Positions 60,149 through 64,000 of a stretch of 64,000 nucleotides of DNA are shown piece after piece (position 1 is the stretch's first letter; each line of letters starts with the position of its first letter). Origin of the DNA: Streptomyces sp. HPF1205 (lineage in GTDB: Bacteria > Actinomycetota > Actinomycetes > Streptomycetales > Streptomycetaceae); assembly GCF_020400825.1 (NCBI RefSeq), contig NZ_JAINVH010000015.1, positions 62,001 through 126,000 of the forward strand. The letters run 5' to 3'. The position numbers and the translations under genes are program-made. Below the pieces are notes generated by a model. That model searched no databases. It saw only the letters and a program-made list of their open reading frames with translations, and was not told the DNA's origin.

Positions 60149-60796
60149 GTGGCAAATCCTGGTGGGGAGCGGGAGGAAGGTGTCCTGCGCCTGGACCGCA
60201 GGGACGGCGAGGACCGCAGGGACGGCGAGGACCGAGGGGACGGCGGCAGGGACAGCGGGGACGGCGAGGACCGCGGGGACGGCGGCAGGGACCGCAGCGG
60301 CGGCAGGGACCGCGGTCGTGCCGGGGACCGCGGTCGTGCCGGGGACCGCGAAGACCCGAAGGGCGGCGGGGACGGCGGGGACGGCCTCGTACTCCGTCAC
60401 TCCTTCGAGGGGCAGCCGGGAAGCGTCGGCATGGCCCGTGACGCCGCGAAGCACTTCCTCGGCGCGCTGGAGGCCGCCCATCCCTCGGCCGACGACCGGG
60501 CAGCCGGCGACATCCTCCTGGCGGTCTCGGAACTCGTCACCAATGTGGTGCGGCACACCGCGGGACCGGGCGTGCTGGTGATGACCCACCAGGAGGGCCT
60601 GGTGCGGATCGTGGTCCGCGACACCGGCACCGCGTGTGTGCCCCCGCCCGGACGGGTGCCGCGGCTGGACGGCCAGGGCGGTCTGGGCTGGCCCATGCTC
60701 CAGGCGCTGGCCACCTCGTTGACCGTCGTGCCGCTGCCCGGCGGCAAGGAGATCCGCGCCGACCTGCCGTGGCCCGCGGAGCGCGAGGCACGGTAG
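60149..60796 (+). CDS. RsbW-like ATP-binding regulator with Asp/Gly/Arg repeat region
   Basis: 215 residues from a GTG at 60149 (runs of G upstream; earlier starts are possible). Residues 10-75 are a repeat of RDGED/RGDGG units, disordered and highly charged. The HATPase domain (about 80-215) has the N box LLAVSELVTNVVRHT, G1 VVRDTGT and G2 GQGGLGWPMLQALA. Such proteins act as serine kinases of STAS antagonists. A PP2C phosphatase and a STAS protein follow, so the three look like a partner switch. Confidence 0.8.
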   Translation: MANPGGEREEGVLRLDRRDGEDRRDGEDRGDGGRDSGDGEDRGDGGRDRSGGRDRGRAGDRGRAGDREDPKGGGDGGDGLVLRHSFEGQPGSVGMARDAAKHFLGALEAAHPSADDRAAGDILLAVSELVTNVVRHTAGPGVLVMTHQEGLVRIVVRDTGTACVPPPGRVPRLDGQGGLGWPMLQALATSLTVVPLPGGKEIRADLPWPAEREAR

Positions 60797-60800
60797 CCGC

Positions 60801-60925
60801 AGCCCCGGCTCCTTCCCGCCCCGGCTCCTTCCCGCCCCGGCTCCTTCCCGCCCCTGCTCTTCCCGCCCCGGCTCTTCCCGCCCCTGCTCTTCCCGCCCCG
60901 GCTCTTCTGTCGCCCCGGCTCTCCC
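60801..60925. repeat. Tandem repeats of about 16 bp between regulator genes
   Basis: Seven or more imperfect copies of CCCCGGCTCCTTCCCG or the shorter CCCCTGCTCTTCCCG, directly after the stop codon of the ATP-binding regulator. Strong strand asymmetry (C/T-rich) suggests replication slippage. Confidence 0.8.
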
Positions 60926-61005
60926 GCGGCCGTATGCTCGTCTGCGTTCGCATTCGTATTCGTGTTCGCATCCGCGTCTGCGGGCGACGGGCGGGGGCGG
61001 GGAGC

Positions 61006-62238
61006 ATGGCGGGCATGGCGGGTGTGACAGGCATGACAGGCATGGAGGACTCCGCTTTCGCGGCGGCGATGAGACGGCTGCTGGAACGGGCGCACACCAG
61101 CGATTCGGGGCAGTTGGCGGAGCTGGTCTCCCGTGCGGCCCGGGAGATGGGCCTGCTGTCCGCGGAGGTCTACCTGGCCGATCTGCAGCAGCGCGACCTG
61201 GTGCCGCTGCCGGGCAGCCGCGGTAGTGACGGCGAGCCGAGCCGGCCGGTGGCGATGGAGGGCACGCTCGCCGGGCGGGCCTACCGTACGACGTCGACGC
61301 AGACCTCGGACCACGGCCGGCCCGCCCTGTGGCTGCCGGTCGTCAACGGACGGGCCCGCGTCGGTGTCATGGGCGTGGCCGTCCGGGAGGCGACCGCCGA
61401 GGTGCTCGAAGGGTGCCGTGCGCTGGCCTCGGTGACCGCGTTGCTGATCGCCTCGCACGCGGCTCACAGCGACGAACTGGCCCGCGCCGCACGGAGCAGG
61501 CCCATGCGCGTGGCGGCGGAAATGGTGTGGGCCTTCCTGCCGCCGCCGACGATAGGCAACGGCCAGGTGACCTCCACCGCGCTGCTGGAACCCGCCTACG
61601 AGATCGCCGGGGACGCCTTCGACCACACCCTGACCACGGGCATGCTGCACCTGGCCCTGGTCGACGCCATGGGCCACGACCTGGTCTCGGGCCTGGCCTC
61701 AGCGGTGGCCCTGGCCGGCTGCCGGGCCACGCGCCGCGCCGGCGGCACCCTGTCCGACATCGTCGCCGGCGTCGACCGGGAGCTGGCCCGCTGGGTGCCG
61801 GGGCGGATGCTCACCGGCGTCTTCGCACACCTCGACCTGGCCACCGGCGCGCTGGAGTGGGTCAACCGCGGCCACCCGCCGCCACTGCTCGTCCGCGACC
61901 GGGGGATCGTCACCGGCGCCCTGGAACGCGAGCCCGCCCTTCCCCTGGGCGTGGGGGACCGCGGTCCGCGCGAGAGCGCCCCCCACCGCGTCGTGCTGCA
62001 GCCCGGCGACCGGGTCCTGCTCCACACCGACGGCATCACCGAGGCCCGGTCCCCGACCGGGGAGGTCTTCGGCGAGCGGCGCTTGGCCGACTTCGTCATC
62101 CGCGCCACCGCGGCGGGCGAACCCACGCAGGAGACCACCCGCCGCCTGCTGCACGCGATCCTGGACCACAACGACCACCAGCTGCGCGACGACGCGGCCC
62201 TCATGATCATGGAGTGGCACCCGCGCACTGACCCGTGA
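61006..62238 (+). CDS. GAF-PP2C (RsbU/SpoIIE-type) serine phosphatase
   Basis: 410 residues. A GAF-like sensor (about 20-150) precedes the PP2C domain (about 180-405) with AGDAFDHTL, VDAMGHDLVSGL, HTDGITEARS and DDAALMIMEW, giving the four acidic metal ligands. It should remove phosphate from STAS anti-sigma antagonists such as the one 257 bp downstream. ATG at 61006 chosen for a GGGGCGGGGA site; two further ATG codons follow within 30 bp. Confidence 0.88.
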   Translation: MAGMAGVTGMTGMEDSAFAAAMRRLLERAHTSDSGQLAELVSRAAREMGLLSAEVYLADLQQRDLVPLPGSRGSDGEPSRPVAMEGTLAGRAYRTTSTQTSDHGRPALWLPVVNGRARVGVMGVAVREATAEVLEGCRALASVTALLIASHAAHSDELARAARSRPMRVAAEMVWAFLPPPTIGNGQVTSTALLEPAYEIAGDAFDHTLTTGMLHLALVDAMGHDLVSGLASAVALAGCRATRRAGGTLSDIVAGVDRELARWVPGRMLTGVFAHLDLATGALEWVNRGHPPPLLVRDRGIVTGALEREPALPLGVGDRGPRESAPHRVVLQPGDRVLLHTDGITEARSPTGEVFGERRLADFVIRATAAGEPTQETTRRLLHAILDHNDHQLRDDAALMIMEWHPRTDP

Positions 62239-62495
62239 CCGTATGTGTACGCCTCGGTGTTCGTACGTGACCATGTTCGTGCGTATTCGTGTCTGTATGC
62301 ATACCCGTACCGACCGGTACGGCACCGGCTCGCGCGGTGGCGGGCAGAGCGTCGCACCCCGGATCCGCGATCTTTACAATCACCTCCCGGGACGGCGGCT
62401 CCGGTGCTCCCGGCGGACGGGACAGTGAACGGCCGGGCCAGGGAAGGCCAGGTCAGGCCAGGGAAGGCGGGGGCGCAGGCGTGGGGAGAGACGAC

Positions 62496-62837
62496 ATGGC
62501 CGGGCTGGACGTAAGGGTCGCCTACCGCGCCGGCACCCTGGCCCTCACGTTGACCGGCGAGATCGACCTCGACTCGGTCGCCGTGCTGCACCAGGCGATA
62601 CGGGAGGCCCGCGCCCCCTGGGGCACCCACGTGGCCATCGACCTGTCCGGTGTCACCTTCATGGACTCGACCGGCATCCACGCCCTGCTGACCTGCTACC
62701 AGCGCGCCCGTGACCACGGCGGATCCCTGAGCGTCACCGGCGCCCAGGGCGTGGTCGAACGGGTCCTCCACCTCAGCGGCATCCTCCCCCTCCTCCAGCC
62801 GCAACCCCCCGGCGGCACCCGCCCCGGCCTCAACTGA
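62496..62837 (+). CDS. STAS-domain anti-sigma factor antagonist
   Basis: 113 residues. LTLTGEIDLDSVAVLHQAIR, then the phosphorylation site in DLSGVTFMDSTGIHALL (Ser in DSTG), and SVTGAQGVVERVLHLSGI. When unphosphorylated such proteins bind and neutralise an anti-sigma kinase; the ATP-binding gene and PP2C upstream are its likely kinase and phosphatase. ATG has GGGGAGAG upstream. No sigma factor gene is in the window. Confidence 0.9.
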   Translation: MAGLDVRVAYRAGTLALTLTGEIDLDSVAVLHQAIREARAPWGTHVAIDLSGVTFMDSTGIHALLTCYQRARDHGGSLSVTGAQGVVERVLHLSGILPLLQPQPPGGTRPGLN

Positions 62838-62913
62838 CCACCGGGCCACGGGCGGCGGGGGCCGGTGCTGCGCGCGCTCGACCGGACCCGGGCCGGCCGG
62901 GGGCGCCGGTGGG

Positions 62914-63627
62914 TCAGTGGCCCGCGCTCTGGCCGCCGTCGACGTGCGAGATCTCGCCGGTCACGAACGGGGCCCGCTCCAGGTAGAGGATGGCGCGCAC
63001 GACGTCGTCGATCTCGCCCATGCGGCCCACGGGGTGGCGCGCGGCCTGGAAACCGTCCGGGTCGGTCGGGTGCATCGGGGTGCGGATCACGCCCAGGGAG
63101 ACGGCGTTCACCCGGATCCCGCGGGTGGCGTACTCGATCGCCAGCGACTTGGTGACGGCGTTCAGGCCGCCCTTGGTCAGCGAGGCGAGCGCCCCGTTCA
63201 CCTCGGCGTCGGCGTTGTCGACCAGGCTGGTGGAGATGTTCACCACGTGTCCGCCGCCCTCCCGGGAGAGCATCGCGCCGATCGCGGCGCGCGAGAGCTC
63301 GAAGAAGCCGCGCAGGTTCACCGCGGTCACCTTCTCGAAGTCCTCGTCGGTGTACTCGGTGAAGGGTTTGGAGACGAAGATCCCCGCGTTGTTGACCAGG
63401 GTGTCCACGCGGCCGAAGCGCCCGACCGCCGCGTCCACCAGCCGGGCGCCGGCCCCGCGCTCGGTGATGTCGGCGGGCAGGGCGAGCACGCCGGGATCGT
63501 GCGAAGGCCGGATCGAGCGGGCGATCGCGGTCACCGCGTAGCCGAGCCCGCGGTAGGCCGTGACGAGGGCTTCCCCGATGCCCCGGGACGCCCCGGTGAT
63601 GACGGCGACTTTCGGCGCGGTGTCCAT
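62914..63627 (-). CDS. Short-chain dehydrogenase/reductase family protein lacking the catalytic Tyr
   Basis: 237 residues. NAD(P) loop TGASRGIG at 11-18, LVNNAGIF, and catalytic-type Ser in NISTSLVDN. In the YxxxK position the sequence is ALASLTKGGLNAVTKSLA: Lys is present but the Tyr is replaced by Ala. The end VDGGQSAGH is normal. Either another residue serves as acid, or the protein binds nucleotide without redox activity. ATG start. It stands alone. Confidence 0.85.
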   Translation of the reverse strand: MDTAPKVAVITGASRGIGEALVTAYRGLGYAVTAIARSIRPSHDPGVLALPADITERGAGARLVDAAVGRFGRVDTLVNNAGIFVSKPFTEYTDEDFEKVTAVNLRGFFELSRAAIGAMLSREGGGHVVNISTSLVDNADAEVNGALASLTKGGLNAVTKSLAIEYATRGIRVNAVSLGVIRTPMHPTDPDGFQAARHPVGRMGEIDDVVRAILYLERAPFVTGEISHVDGGQSAGH

Positions 63628-63736
63628 GGCCGGATTCTCGGCCTCCCCCGCCGGCGGGCGGGCGCACCGGGCGGCGTGTCCCCACGCGGTACGCGCAATG
63701 TACGTGCAATGGGCGTACGGCGTGGCCGCCCCTGGT

Positions 63737-64000
63737 TCACCCGGCGCCCGGTGCGGCGGCCCACAGCTCCCAGGCGATGCCGTCCGGGTCGGTCACGGAG
63801 ACGAACCACGCGTAGCCGGTGTCCCGTACCGGCGAGCGGGGCACTCCCAGGGCGTCCAGGTGCCGGGTCCAGCGGTCGAGGGCGGCGCGGTCGCGGACGG
63901 TGAGCGAGATGTGGTCCAGTCCGGTGCGGGACGGGTCGAACATGTCGCCGCTGCGGCGCAGCGGTTCGTGCACGGCGAGGACGAGCGCGCTGTCGGCATG
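63737..64000 (-). CDS. VOC family protein, 5' end outside the window
   Basis: At least 87 residues, with the start beyond base 64000. The final beta-alpha-beta unit reads GLDHISLTVRDRAALDRWTR then HLDALGVPRSPVRD, and ends WFVSVTDPDGIAWELWAA, a typical second half of a glyoxalase/fosfomycin-resistance type protein with a Glu metal ligand in WELW. Substrate unknown. Confidence 0.8.
   Translation of the reverse strand, partial: HADSALVLAVHEPLRRSGDMFDPSRTGLDHISLTVRDRAALDRWTRHLDALGVPRSPVRDTGYAWFVSVTDPDGIAWELWAAAPGAG

Noticed and set aside
62239..62495. Short plus-strand frames in the spacer before the STAS gene
   Set aside because: No ribosome sites or recognisable sequence; the spacer has lower GC and repeated CGTAC/GTACG words but no clear gene.

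Overview
The window is chromosomal DNA of a high-GC actinomycete, almost certainly a Streptomyces. GC is very high, GTG starts and stop-start overlaps (GTGA, ATGA) are common, and several promoters appear leaderless. Marker genes include mshA (mycothiol), msiK (shared sugar ABC ATPase), phoU/phoR/phoP with a PHO box, carD, ispD/ispF/cysS/rlmB and an HbhA-type gene trio. From memory, the order mshA-ybjN-gpmA ... phoU-phoRP-carD-ispDF-cysS-rlmB-doxX-msiK matches the conserved core of Streptomyces chromosomes.

1-3.7 kb: a VOC protein and two secreted hydrolases (serine beta-lactamase fold; Tap-like peptidase). 3.7-16.2 kb: a carbohydrate-use locus with a secreted GH5 enzyme carrying a ricin-type lectin domain, a cytoplasmic heparinase II/III-like protein, a DUF2264 protein, a DeoR/LacI hybrid regulator, a 2-hydroxyacid dehydrogenase, a lipoprotein-plus-two-permeases importer without its own ATPase, and a DUF624-like membrane protein. 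MsiK at 45.8-46.9 kb is the obvious candidate ATPase. 16-25.7 kb: two methyltransferases, the XRE/HbhA-like/DUF2516 trio, a receiver-PP2C phosphatase, mshA, a YbjN protein, an MFS exporter and gpmA.

25.7-31.3 kb is an accessory island. It holds a tyrosine integrase broken by a frameshift and by an IS256-type remnant, a GNAT/XRE pair, and a divergent two-gene operon of an S-adenosylhomocysteine-hydrolase-like enzyme and a Nudix hydrolase. 31.4-33.1 kb: a GNAT enzyme, then two tiny convergent genes for a His-rich membrane protein and a Cys-rich peptide sharing a perfect bidirectional terminator. 33.1-47.2 kb is core again: phosphate control, isoprenoid precursor genes, cysS, rlmB, a DoxX protein, a sugar nucleotidyltransferase, msiK and tRNA-Thr.

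47.2-64 kb is more variable. It starts with a decayed integrase beside tRNA-Thr, then an M48 protease, a broken FG-GAP protein, an unknown gene whose central 126 bp is duplicated 7 kb away, and a DedA protein. A PAP2/VTC/DUF4956 operon lies divergent to a two-component system, followed by a Uma2 protein. A fatty-acid desaturase operon carries a BlaI-family repressor and a BlaI-like operator. Then come a partner-switching set (ATP-binding kinase-like, GAF-PP2C, STAS), an SDR protein and a VOC gene cut by the window edge.
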